Both the position numbers and the translations under genes were made by a program. From positions 1 to 12,118 of the forward strand of contig CAJLXA010000048.1 of the NCBI GenBank assembly GCA_905210485.1: a stretch of DNA of 12,118 nt, written 5' to 3'. Below, in pieces: positions 1 to 7,305 of the stretch. This stretch comes from an uncultured Eubacteriales bacterium (lineage in GTDB: Bacteria > Bacillota > Clostridia > Oscillospirales > CAG-272). The notes under the pieces are model-generated. The model had not been told where the DNA came from. It did no database searches and worked only from the letters and a program-made list of their open reading frames with translations. Numbering within the stretch: position 1 is the stretch's first letter; each line of letters opens with the position of its first letter.

Positions 1-30
1 GGCTGTGCCGCGGGATTCCGCGGCACAGCC
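1..30. terminator. Perfect 13-bp hairpin at the window edge, possible terminator
   Basis: Bases 1-13 and 18-30 are perfect reverse complements around the loop GATT, giving a very stable GC-rich hairpin. On the plus strand it is followed only by a weak T-rich stretch (GTTTT at 35-39). If it acts leftward, its T tract would lie outside the window. The gene it serves cannot be seen, so the terminator role is an inference from shape alone. Confidence 0.45.
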
Positions 31-87
31 GAACGTTTTCTGTGAGTATTCTGCAATTACGGGCGACATAAAGGCAAGCCATAAATG

Positions 88-120
88 AAAAATCCCGAAT
101 GTTTTCACATTCGGGATTTT
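88..120 (-). terminator. Intrinsic terminator of tRNA-Thr
   Basis: Bases 89-101 and 108-120 form a perfect 13-bp stem with a 6-nt loop. Read on the minus strand, it is followed by five T residues (complement of 88-92). The first stem base is the terminal A of the tRNA CCA end, so the terminator begins directly at the 3' end of the mature tRNA. Confidence 0.85.
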
Positions 121-195
121 GGAGCTGCTACCCGGATTCGGACCGGGGACCTCATCCTTACCAAGGATGTGCTCTACCAACTGAGCCATAGCAGC
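120..195 (-). tRNA. tRNA-Thr, anticodon GGU
   Basis: The minus strand folds into a complete 76-nt cloverleaf. The acceptor stem GCTGCTA/TAGCAGC pairs over 7 bp, the D stem is GCTC/GAGC with GG in the D loop, the anticodon stem is CATCC/GGATG, and the T stem is CCCGG/CCGGG. The anticodon loop TTGGTAA has GGU at positions 34-36 and reads ACC/ACU threonine codons. The discriminator is U73, as in other Bacillota threonine tRNAs, and CCA is encoded. One oddity: the T loop reads TCCGAAT, so position 55, almost always U (pseudouridine), is C (base 141, complement G). All stems are intact, so this looks like a real gene and not a decayed copy. It has its own consensus promoter and terminator and is transcribed alone. 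Confidence 0.95.
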
Positions 196-212
196 AACCT
201 GCAACGCTAGTT

Positions 213-241
213 ATTATAGCAAAAAGCGGACGGGTTGTCAA
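213..241 (-). promoter_or_regulatory. Consensus sigma-A promoter of tRNA-Thr
   Basis: On the minus strand TTGACA (236-241) and TATAAT (213-218) are both perfect and are separated by 17 nt. A TGC extended -10 element precedes the TATAAT. The predicted start lies about 10 nt upstream of the mature tRNA 5' end at 195. This is the strongest promoter in the window, as expected for a stable RNA. Confidence 0.93.
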
Positions 242-310
242 TACCTTTTGGGAAAAAATGCGCCAAATTGCGAAATTATTTTACAGGATCCATGGAAACG
301 GAAATATCAT

Positions 311-360
311 CGGAATAAAAGAACGCGGCCGTACGCATGCCGTCGCGTTCTTTTATTCCG
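311..360 (-). terminator. 17-bp inverted repeat after ygiQ, probable terminator
   Basis: Bases 311-327 and 344-360 are perfect reverse complements around a 16-nt loop, 9 bases beyond the ygiQ stop codon. On the minus strand the GC-rich inner stem GAACGCG/CGCGTTC is preceded by TTTTATT-complementary A-rich sequence and gives A-rich/T-rich outer arms, so the same element could work in both directions. There is no long T tract beyond the stem, which lowers certainty. It most likely ends the cls-mrnC-hisS-ygiQ unit before the tRNA promoter. Confidence 0.65.
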
Positions 361-369
361 GCAGAGAAC

Positions 370-2409
370 CTATCTTTTTTTATGGCCGGAGGTCTTTCTT
401 TGCTCTTTCCCCAGCGCGGGTTTCTTCGGCGCATAGTGCGTGTCGCGCCCGCCGAATCGGGAAGATGCATTGCTCTTTTTGCTTTTGTTTGGAGATTGCG
501 CATTCTTACGGCGATCGGCTCTTTCCCGCGGGGAAGACGCGTCCGGATTTCTGTAAGAAGCGGGTCGTGATTTCCGGCTTTCGCCGCCGAAGGCGTTTTC
601 CGTGCGGACAAGGCAGTTTTCACCGTTTCCGATAAGGTCGGTACGCCCTGCCGCGCGGAGCGCTTCACGTACCAAAGCGCGGTTTTCCGGGCGCCCCCAT
701 TGCAGGAGCGCGCGTTGCATCTGCTTTTCGTGATAGTCGCGCGTGACGTAGACTTCTTTCATATCCAGAGGGTTGAGCCCCGTATAATACATGACGGTGG
801 AAACCGTGCCGGGCGTTGGGTAAAAATCCTGTACCTGTTCGGGAGAGTAGCCTTCTTTTTTCAGATAACACGCCATTTCCACGGCATCTTTCATGGTCGT
901 GCCGGGGTGACTGGACATCAGGTAGGGAACGAGAAACTGCTTCAGTCCGGCTTCTTTGCAAAGCGAAAAGTATTTTTCCCGGAAACGGTTATAGACTTCG
1001 ATCGACGGCTTTCCCATCATTGTCAGCGCATGGTTTGTGCAATGCTCCGGGGCAACTTTGAGCTGACCCGAAACGTGATGCGTCACGAGCTGACGGAAGA
1101 AGCGGTCGCTTTTATCGGCGAGGAGATAGTCGAACCTTATACCGCTGCGTATGAACACCTTTTTCACTTTGGGCAGTCTTTCAATCGCAAGCAGCATATC
1201 GGCGTATTCTTCATGGGAGACTTTCAGATTTTTGCACGGCGCGGGAGCAAGACATTTCCGGTTCATGCAGACGCCGCTTTTTAGTTGTTTGTCGCAGGCG
1301 GGATAGCGGAAATTCGCGGTCGGGCCGCCGACATCATGAATGTATCCTTTGAAGTCGGGGAGCGCCGTGATCTTCTTTGCTTCTTCAATGACGCTTTCCA
1401 CACTGCGCGAGCGTACTTCGCACCCCTGATGAAAGGTGATGGCGCAGAAATTGCATCGTCCGAAACAGCCGCGGTTGTGCGCGATTGAGAATTTGACTTC
1501 GGCAATGGCCGGAACGCCTCCCGCCGCTTCGTAGTCGGGATGATATGTACGCGTATAGGGCAAGGCATACACGCGGTCAAGTTCTTCGCGCGTCAGCGGC
1601 GGCATCGGTGGCGTCTGCACGAGCATTTTGTCGCCGTAGTATTCCACGACGGCTTTTCCCGCCACCGAATCCATGTTGGAATACTGCGTGCGGAATGACG
1701 CGGCATATGCGCGTTTATCGGTTTTCAAAGCGTCGTAGTCGCCGGATACCACATAGTCGAAGTGGATTTTTTCGTCTCTTTTGCAAAGATAGACGCAACC
1801 GCGGACGTCGCGGATCTTTTTGATCGGAATACCGCGGTCGAGCAGTTCCGCAACGCGGCGGAGAATATTTTCGCCCATACCGTAGGTCAGAAGGTCGGCG
1901 CGGCTGTCGACGAGGATCGAACGGCGCACGCGGTCGTCCCAGTAATCGTAGTGGGCAAAGCGGCGCAGAGAAGCCTCAAGGCCGCCGAGAATGATCGGTA
2001 TGTCGCCGTACGCTTCGCGTATACGGTTGCAATAGACTATGACCGCACGGTCGGGACGTTTTCCCATTTGTCCGCCGGGACTGTAATAATCGTAATTGCG
2101 TTTTTTCTTTGAGACGGTGTAATGTGCCACCATGGAGTCGATGTTGCCCGACGTAACGAGAAATCCGAGGCGCGGCCGGCCGAATATGCGGAAAGCGTCG
2201 GCGGAGCGGTAATCGGGTTGCGACAGTATGGCGACCCGGTAGCCCGCCTCTTCGAATACGCGCGATATAATGGCAACGCCGAAAGACGGGTGATCGACAT
2301 AGGCGTCTCCCGTGACATAAACGAAGTCCACGCCGTCCCAGCCGCGCGCCGCAACATCGGCGGGTGTAACCGGGAGAAACGCGCGGCGGTCGGAAAGCGT
2401 ATTGCTCAT
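370..2409 (-). CDS. ygiQ: YgiQ family radical SAM protein
   Basis: This 679-residue protein matches the YgiQ (UPF0313) family along its length: the N-terminal region GDAYVDHPSFG (34-44), the stretch IILGGLEASLRRFAHYDYW around 139-157, and the radical SAM cluster motif C315-x3-C319-x2-C322 within a HNRGCFGRCNFC context. It therefore should bind a 4Fe-4S cluster and S-adenosylmethionine. A second group of cysteines (C372, C381, C386, C392), also typical of the family, may bind a metal or help hold the fold. The DFYPTPGT and NPLDMKEVYV segments belong to the C-terminal family domain. Residues from about 600 onward form a basic, Ser/Lys/Arg-rich tail of low complexity, which varies within the family. 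The substrate is not known. The start ATG overlaps the hisS stop (ATGA), so translation is probably coupled to hisS. Confidence 0.93.
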   Translation of the reverse strand: MSNTLSDRRAFLPVTPADVAARGWDGVDFVYVTGDAYVDHPSFGVAIISRVFEEAGYRVAILSQPDYRSADAFRIFGRPRLGFLVTSGNIDSMVAHYTVSKKKRNYDYYSPGGQMGKRPDRAVIVYCNRIREAYGDIPIILGGLEASLRRFAHYDYWDDRVRRSILVDSRADLLTYGMGENILRRVAELLDRGIPIKKIRDVRGCVYLCKRDEKIHFDYVVSGDYDALKTDKRAYAASFRTQYSNMDSVAGKAVVEYYGDKMLVQTPPMPPLTREELDRVYALPYTRTYHPDYEAAGGVPAIAEVKFSIAHNRGCFGRCNFCAITFHQGCEVRSRSVESVIEEAKKITALPDFKGYIHDVGGPTANFRYPACDKQLKSGVCMNRKCLAPAPCKNLKVSHEEYADMLLAIERLPKVKKVFIRSGIRFDYLLADKSDRFFRQLVTHHVSGQLKVAPEHCTNHALTMMGKPSIEVYNRFREKYFSLCKEAGLKQFLVPYLMSSHPGTTMKDAVEMACYLKKEGYSPEQVQDFYPTPGTVSTVMYYTGLNPLDMKEVYVTRDYHEKQMQRALLQWGRPENRALVREALRAAGRTDLIGNGENCLVRTENAFGGESRKSRPASYRNPDASSPRERADRRKNAQSPNKSKKSNASSRFGGRDTHYAPKKPALGKEQRKTSGHKKR

Positions 2410-3668
2410 AATGTTATACGGGAGATCAGGGCGTCGATGTCTGTAAAGCAGATCTCGGTCTGCTCACTGTTCTGCATATCGCGGAGCATGGCCTTGCCGC
2501 TTTCCAGTTCGCTGTCGCCGAGGATCAGGGTATAGGCCACGCCGATCTTGTTGGCGTATTTCATCTGTGCTTTCAGACTGCGTCCCACAAGGTCACATTC
2601 GGCGTAAATGCCGCCGGCGCGCAACTGCTCCGTTATAACGGCGGCGCGGCTTGCGGCCGCATTGCCGAGGCCGGCAATGTAAAGGCGCGGCGCGGCGGGA
2701 GAGGGAACAACGATTCCTGCGTCTTTCATGGCGAGGATAAGACGGGTAATGCCCATGGCGAATCCGATGCCGGGCAGGGACGGCCCGCCCAGTTCTTCGA
2801 TAAGGCCGTCATAGCGACCGCCACCGCAAACGGTGGATTGCGCGCCGATGCCCTCGGCGACAAATTCAAAAACGGTGCGTGTATAGTAGTCCAGACCGCG
2901 CACGATTTTCGGATCGACGGTGTAGGAGATTCCCGACGCAGTAAGCAGGTTCTTCAGAGTGTCGAAATGCGATGCGCAATCGTCGCAAAGATAATCGACC
3001 GTGCGCGGCGCACCGGGCGCCAGTGCGGCGCAATCGGGATTTTTGCAGTCAAGCAGGCGGAGAGGGTTCTGGAGAAGACGTTTCTTGCATGTGTCGCACA
3101 GCACGTCTTTATGCGCCGTATAGTAATCGACAAGCGCCTGACGGTAAGTCGGCCGGCAGTGCGGACAACCGATGGAATTAAGATGCAGACGGACGGAAGT
3201 AAGGCCGAGCCTGCGGAGAACGGCGGTGGCAAGGGAAATGACGGTCGCGTCCGCGGCGGGCGTCGCCGCGCCGAACATTTCGGTGCCGAACTGGAAAAAT
3301 TCACGGCTTCTTCCCGCCTGCGGCGCTTCATGACGGAAGCAACTGATAATGTAGTAATATTTCTGCGGCATGGTATCGGTGCATTTTCCGTGTTCGATCA
3401 GCGCGCGCGCCACACCGGCCGTCCCTTCGGGGCGGAGGGAGATGGAACGGTTCTCATCCCGATCCACAAACGTATACATTTCTTTCTGCACGACGTCGGT
3501 CGTGTTGCCCACACCGCGCACAAACAATTCGGTGTTTTCAAACATCGGTGTGCGGATCTCGCCGAAACCGTAACGTTCCGCCTCTTCGCGCATAATGTTT
3601 TCGATGTGCCGGAACAGCGGTGTTTCCTCCGGCATGATGTCCATGGTGCCTTTGATTTTCTGAATCAT
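2406..3668 (-). CDS. hisS: Histidyl-tRNA synthetase
   Basis: This cytoplasmic class II synthetase charges tRNA-His with histidine using ATP. The 420-residue length is standard. Visible signatures are the N-terminal IKGTMDIMP, the TxDVVQKEMYTF segment (57-67), motif 2 around FRHEAPQAGRSREFFQFG (111-128), the histidine-specific RGLDYYTRTVFEF (257-269), the CGGGRYDGL block (281-289) and motif 3 GIGFAMGITRL (300-310). An anticodon-binding domain follows from about 327. The insertion between motif 2 and the histidine motif holds eight cysteines (C168/C171, C191/C194, C208/C213, C228/C231), suggesting metal-binding knuckles. The start is fixed by an AAAGGA ribosome binding site (3675-3680) 6 nt upstream. 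It follows mrnC by 31 nt and overlaps ygiQ by 4 nt, so the three are probably one transcript. Confidence 0.97.
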   Translation of the reverse strand: MIQKIKGTMDIMPEETPLFRHIENIMREEAERYGFGEIRTPMFENTELFVRGVGNTTDVVQKEMYTFVDRDENRSISLRPEGTAGVARALIEHGKCTDTMPQKYYYIISCFRHEAPQAGRSREFFQFGTEMFGAATPAADATVISLATAVLRRLGLTSVRLHLNSIGCPHCRPTYRQALVDYYTAHKDVLCDTCKKRLLQNPLRLLDCKNPDCAALAPGAPRTVDYLCDDCASHFDTLKNLLTASGISYTVDPKIVRGLDYYTRTVFEFVAEGIGAQSTVCGGGRYDGLIEELGGPSLPGIGFAMGITRLILAMKDAGIVVPSPAAPRLYIAGLGNAAASRAAVITEQLRAGGIYAECDLVGRSLKAQMKYANKIGVAYTLILGDSELESGKAMLRDMQNSEQTEICFTDIDALISRITL

Positions 3669-3699
3669 GTTATGTCCTTTCGCGCGTCAGCGCTGTAAA

Positions 3700-4110
3700 T
3701 TACTGAATATTGCCGTCCTGAGAAACGATGGTTTCCGGAAAGGCTTCGCCGAGCAGGAAGCGGATGCGGTCTTCATTTCCGAGGTAACGGTGCATACCGA
3801 GAACCGCTTCAAAACCGGTCGCGGTGCGGTAATCGGCACCGGAAGCATGCTTCGGGCGGGAGAGATGCCCGCTGTTGGCCGCGCGGCGGTAAAGGTCGCG
3901 TTCTTCTTCCGTCAGCAGATGTTCGATACGGCGGAAAGCGGCGGCCTGATTTCCGGCCGTCACGTATTGAAGAGAAAGGCGGTTCAGTTCGCCGGCTTTC
4001 GGAATACCGCGGCGGACAAGCATTTCGCGCACGTAAGCGCTGTGAACGGCGTCGCCGAGAAAGGCGAGCGCCGGGGTAGGCGGCAGAGCGGCCGGGGGGA
4101 TCATGTTCAT
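3700..4110 (-). CDS. mrnC: Mini-ribonuclease III
   Basis: This 136-residue protein is an RNase III catalytic domain without a double-stranded RNA-binding domain, the layout and length of Mini-III. Mini-III matures the 3' and 5' ends of 23S rRNA in Bacillota. The LAFLGDAVHSAYVRE segment (15-29) carries the first catalytic acidic residue (D20), and ATGFEAVLG (97-105) carries the second conserved acidic position (E101). RPKHASGADYRTATGFEAVLG corresponds to the conserved second metal-site region. Two ATGs are possible (4110 and 4104); the first is better placed relative to AGGA at 4124-4127, although 13 nt is a long spacing. The gene is more often found beside cysS; here it precedes hisS. Confidence 0.93.
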   Translation of the reverse strand: MNMIPPAALPPTPALAFLGDAVHSAYVREMLVRRGIPKAGELNRLSLQYVTAGNQAAAFRRIEHLLTEEERDLYRRAANSGHLSRPKHASGADYRTATGFEAVLGMHRYLGNEDRIRFLLGEAFPETIVSQDGNIQ

Positions 4111-4189
4111 AATGTGTTATATTCCTGTAAAAAGTAAAGTTTAGTGTTCATCTTTATCGGTTGTCGGGGGAAGCGTATGCGGTCGACAA

Positions 4190-5773
4190 TCACATAAGCG
4201 GGGCAAACAGGCGCAGGAAAGGCGCGATAAGACCGGCGGGGCCTTTGGCAACCTCCCGCGGTTCCACACGGTGCGATATGTCAAAAAGCGCGCCGAAGTC
4301 GGCGGCTATCGCCTTTAACGGCTCACTGCCGTACAGGCAAACGCCCGATTCATAACTGAGGCATAGACTGCGATAGTCAAGATTGCCGGAGCCGACGACC
4401 GCCACGCGTTCGTCCGCAAACAGGAGTTTTGCATGAATGAATCCCGGCGTGTATTCGTATACGGATACGCCGGCTTCGATCAGCGGTTTGTAGTAACTTT
4501 TGGTGGCGCGGTAAATCAGCGGCTTGTCGGGGATCGACGGAACAACAATGCGGACGTCGACGCCGCTGCGCGCGGCAACGGTGAGCGCCGACAGAAATGC
4601 GTCGCTTAAAATCAGATAAGGCGTGGTGATATACAGACGTTCACGCGCCGTGTGAATGACGGAAAGCCACAGATCCCGAAGCACCCGTGAAAAGGGATCG
4701 GAGATAAACGGGAGTACCGTTCCGTTCGGCGGTTGAGAAAACTGCCGTAGCGGCGGGGACTTGCGGAAGGAAGACGGAATACAGGAGATGACGGGCGAGG
4801 GGGAAGACGTTTTTTTCTCGCCGATCTTTTTCGCGGCATTCCACATTTCGAGGAAGAAACCTTTGCATACGGCCGCCGCATCTCCCTCTATCGAGATACC
4901 GACGTCTTTCCAATGACCGAACCGACGGCGGATTCCCGCGTACTCATCGGCGAGATTGACGCCGCCCATAAAGGCGATACGATCGTCAATTACGGCGATC
5001 TTCCGGTGATCCCTATAGTTTTGCGCGGCCGTGATGTACGGGGAAAACGTGTTGAAGACCGCCACGCGAATCCCCGCGCGCCGCAGAAGTCTGGCAAAGT
5101 GACGCGGCCGCAGAAGAAAACAACCGATGTCGTCCATCAGAATACGGACGTCGACGCCCTCTTCTACTTTCCGAAGCAGGACGGACAACAGCTTTTCAAA
5201 AACAAACCCTTCATCAATGATGAAATATTCAAGATAAATATAAGACTCCGCCTGCTCTACGGCGCGGATCAGCGCGGCAATTTTGTCTTTGCCGGAGGGG
5301 TAATATACGCTGTGCGTCGAAAAAGCGGCAAAACCTGCGTTTTGCAGGAGGCGGAACGGCGTTTCGTAATCGGCGGATACATCCTTTCCGGGATTTTCCC
5401 TGACCGGCAGGGAACTGTGATGCGGAAGACGGCGGCGATAACCGCGCGCTTCAATCGGGAGGAAAACGGCAAGGGCGGGAATCGGGAAAAGCAAGAGAAA
5501 GAATATCCATAAGAGCTTATACGCCGTCTCTGTCTCTTTTGTCAGAACGTACAGAGAAGAAAGGAGCGAAAGGACGGTGAAAAAATAAAAGAGAAATCGA
5601 AACGCGACCGCACCTGTGACGAGAAGCATCACCCAAAGCGTAAGCTGCAAAAGGACGAGAAAGACGGTAATGCCGCGCCGGATCAGAATATGCGACAGGT
5701 GACGCGATTTTTTCGGCGCCGGAAAATCGGCGTAATGCGGAACGGCGCCGCCGCGGCGTTCTTCTTTTTTCAT
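4190..5773 (-). CDS. cls: Cardiolipin synthase (phospholipase D superfamily)
   Basis: This membrane enzyme condenses two phosphatidylglycerol molecules into cardiolipin and glycerol. The protein has 527 residues. Hydrophobic segments at about 33-52, 56-76 and 86-106 anchor it to the membrane. Two phospholipase D half-domains follow, each with an HKD motif: HRKIAVID (H256, K258, D263) followed by GGVNLADEY, and HAKLLFAD (H447, K449, D454) followed by GSGNLDYRS. A serine/proline-rich linker (about 320-350) joins the halves. The start at 5773 is chosen because AAGGAG lies 6 nt upstream (5780-5785). An open frame continues to 5992, but that extension runs through the predicted promoter at 5943-5971, so it is unlikely to be translated. 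Length and both HKD motifs are normal for the family. Confidence 0.95.
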   Translation of the reverse strand: MKKEERRGGAVPHYADFPAPKKSRHLSHILIRRGITVFLVLLQLTLWVMLLVTGAVAFRFLFYFFTVLSLLSSLYVLTKETETAYKLLWIFFLLLFPIPALAVFLPIEARGYRRRLPHHSSLPVRENPGKDVSADYETPFRLLQNAGFAAFSTHSVYYPSGKDKIAALIRAVEQAESYIYLEYFIIDEGFVFEKLLSVLLRKVEEGVDVRILMDDIGCFLLRPRHFARLLRRAGIRVAVFNTFSPYITAAQNYRDHRKIAVIDDRIAFMGGVNLADEYAGIRRRFGHWKDVGISIEGDAAAVCKGFFLEMWNAAKKIGEKKTSSPSPVISCIPSSFRKSPPLRQFSQPPNGTVLPFISDPFSRVLRDLWLSVIHTARERLYITTPYLILSDAFLSALTVAARSGVDVRIVVPSIPDKPLIYRATKSYYKPLIEAGVSVYEYTPGFIHAKLLFADERVAVVGSGNLDYRSLCLSYESGVCLYGSEPLKAIAADFGALFDISHRVEPREVAKGPAGLIAPFLRLFAPLM

Positions 5774-5936
5774 ATGCCTCTCCTTATACAGTTTTCCGGC
5801 TTTTTCGGATGAAGACGAAACTCGGAAAGTCCGTACGAAGTGTGTCGGCCTTTGCGTTTTTACGAAAGACAACAAGGAACGCAGGGTGCACGGAGTGCAA
5901 ACGCGCACAGCAGGGAGACTTGGAACAAGGCTTACT
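5774..5936 (-). promoter_or_regulatory. Long 5' leader of cls with small hairpins
   Basis: About 163 nt separate the predicted cls transcription start from its ATG. Three local hairpins can be drawn on the minus strand: TGCAC/GTGCA with a TCC loop (5887-5899), CTTTCGT/ACGCAAAG with a one-base bulge and an AAAA loop (5850-5868), and CGGA/TCCG (5823-5833). I recognise no known riboswitch. The end of the leader carries the AAGGAG ribosome binding site. Confidence 0.4.
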
Positions 5937-5942
5937 GCGTAT

Positions 5943-5971
5943 ATTATGCCACAAGAACAGACAAAAAGCAA
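5943..5971 (-). promoter_or_regulatory. Predicted promoter of cls
   Basis: On the minus strand TTGCTT (5966-5971) and CATAAT (5943-5948) are separated by 17 nt, and a TGG extended -10 element precedes the -10 box. Both boxes deviate from consensus, so this is a moderate promoter. It lies back to back with the yggS promoter. Confidence 0.6.
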
Positions 5972-6031
5972 GCGAAATGAAAAAATTCCCACCTTAATTC
6001 AGAAGAATCCTTTAACTTTTCATAAAAACTA

Positions 6032-6060
6032 TTGAAAAAACGGATAAGATATGCTATACT
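6032..6060 (+). promoter_or_regulatory. Promoter of the yggS-sepF-yggT cluster
   Basis: TTGAAA (6032-6037) and TATACT (6055-6060) are spaced by exactly 17 nt, with a TGC extended -10 element at 6052-6054. The predicted start is near 6067, which gives a leader of roughly 53 nt before the yggS ATG and rules out translation from the upstream in-frame ATG at 6051. Confidence 0.85.
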
Positions 6061-6119
6061 ATTTCAAAATATTACAAAATAAATATAAAACGCAATCGGC
6101 CGAAAGGGGAGCGTTTGCA

Positions 6120-6812
6120 ATGAGTTATGAATATGTTGCGGAAAATCTTGCCCGTGTGAAAGAGGGCATTGAGGCCGCAAAAAGACGCGTCGGACGCGCG
6201 GACGACGTCTCGCTTCTCGCCGTTACCAAAAGCGCCACCGATGAAGAAGTTCTGAAACTTTTACAGTGCGGCGTCGGTATGATTGGCGAAAACCGCGCGT
6301 TATTGTTCAGCCATCGCGTGGAACTTGCGCGCGAAAACGGGTATTCCCCGGAGGCGCATGTCATCGGTACTTTGCAGACCAACAAGGTACGCACGGTTAT
6401 CGACCGCGTTTCGTGTATCCAGTCGCTCGACAGCGAGGCACTTGCGCGTGAAATCGAAAAGCAGGCGGCCAAACGGCAGATAAACGTCCGCGTTCTGATT
6501 GAAGTCAACAGCGGGCGCGAAGAAAACAAAGGCGGCGTCATGCCGGAAGATACGGAAGCGTTTTACGAAACCGTGAAAAAATATCCGCATCTCGACGTTG
6601 TCGGTCTGATGACGATGGGGCCGAACTGCGAAGACCCGGAAGAATACCGCCCCTATTTCCGGGAAACGCGCGCTCTTTTTGACAAAATCGCCGCCGGAGG
6701 CGGCTTCGGCAAACATCCGATCCTTTCTATGGGCATGAGCGGCAGTTATGAAATTGCCGTGGAAGAAGGCGCGACCATGGTGCGCGTCGGCAGTAATCTT
6801 TTTAAAAAATAA
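6120..6812 (+). CDS. yggS: YggS family pyridoxal phosphate homeostasis protein (YlmE)
   Basis: This 230-residue protein is a single alanine-racemase-like barrel of the PLPBP/YggS family, which binds pyridoxal 5'-phosphate and keeps its level and amino acid pools balanced without a known catalytic reaction. The PLP lysine is K37 in LLAVTKSAT. Other family marks are GENR (56-59), HVIGTLQTNKV (80-90), VNSGREENKGG (129-139) and the phosphate-contact region LSMGMSGSYEIAVEEG (202-217). Position 209 is Ser where the family usually has Asp, a small oddity. The start is set by AGGGGAG (6105-6111) 8 nt upstream; an earlier in-frame ATG lies inside the promoter. It is first in a cluster with sepF 15 nt downstream, the usual ylmE-sepF arrangement. 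Confidence 0.95.
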   Translation: MSYEYVAENLARVKEGIEAAKRRVGRADDVSLLAVTKSATDEEVLKLLQCGVGMIGENRALLFSHRVELARENGYSPEAHVIGTLQTNKVRTVIDRVSCIQSLDSEALAREIEKQAAKRQINVRVLIEVNSGREENKGGVMPEDTEAFYETVKKYPHLDVVGLMTMGPNCEDPEEYRPYFRETRALFDKIAAGGGFGKHPILSMGMSGSYEIAVEEGATMVRVGSNLFKK

Positions 6813-6827
6813 GACGGAGGAACAACA

Positions 6828-7244
6828 ATGAATTTTTTCGGAAGAAACAATAACAATGCGGCCGATACTTATGTGGACGGTCTGGAAACCAAACGCGAAA
6901 CGCTGACGGAGTCGGCTCCCGCGCAAAAACAGCCCGCAGGCGAAAGCGGTCTTGAAGTGACCGTTGTGAATCCCACCGACTTCTCCGAAGTGACCACCAT
7001 TGCATCACAGGTCATGCGCGGTATCACGGTGATTATGAACCTTGACCGCATGAATAAGGAATCCAGCCGTCGTATCCTCGACTTCCTCGGCGGCGTTGTG
7101 TATTCGATGGACGGCGGTATCAAGAAAGTGGCCGCGACCGCGTATATTCTGACGCCCCGTAACGTAGACGTGTATGATACGGCACGTTCGACCAATCTTG
7201 AAACCGGTATCAACCGTGAAAACATCGGCGGATTTGACAACTGA
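6828..7244 (+). CDS. sepF: Cell division protein SepF
   Basis: SepF binds the C-terminal tail of FtsZ and helps anchor and organise the division ring at the membrane. The protein has 138 residues. After a short N-terminal segment (MNFFGR, a reduced version of the membrane-binding helix) comes a polar linker (about 8-40) and then the compact SepF domain (about 42-118), with the family blocks RRILDFLGGVVYSMDGGIKK (81-100) and AYILTPRNVDV (105-115). The start is fixed by GGAGG (6816-6820) 7 nt upstream. It lies between yggS and yggT as in the ylm cluster of other Bacillota and is probably cotranscribed with yggS. Confidence 0.96.
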   Translation: MNFFGRNNNNAADTYVDGLETKRETLTESAPAQKQPAGESGLEVTVVNPTDFSEVTTIASQVMRGITVIMNLDRMNKESSRRILDFLGGVVYSMDGGIKKVAATAYILTPRNVDVYDTARSTNLETGINRENIGGFDN

Positions 7245-7305
7245 AGTTTACATTTAAAAGAAAAAAGGACGGTAATAAACTGCCGGCCGATTCAGAGGTA
7301 GCCTC

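Noticed and set aside
370..605. Frameshift or fusion at the basic C-terminus of YgiQ
   Set aside because: All family domains are complete before the tail, and low-complexity basic tails vary within this family; nothing points to a broken frame.
2838..3698. Open frame of 286 codons on the plus strand opposite hisS
   Set aside because: Antisense shadow of hisS without start signals or family resemblance.
4161..4189. Inverted repeat TTGTCG/CGACAA just after the cls stop as a terminator
   Set aside because: The stem is only 6 bp, the loop is 17 nt, and no T tract follows on the minus strand, so cls may read through into mrnC.
5774..5992. 73-residue N-terminal extension of cardiolipin synthase
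   Set aside because: It would begin upstream of the predicted promoter and lacks a ribosome binding site; the ATG at 5773 has an ideal AAGGAG, and cardiolipin synthases do not have this extension.
6051..6119. Upstream in-frame start for yggS
   Set aside because: The ATG overlaps the extended -10 element, so it would not be in the mRNA; AGGGGAG precedes the ATG at 6120.
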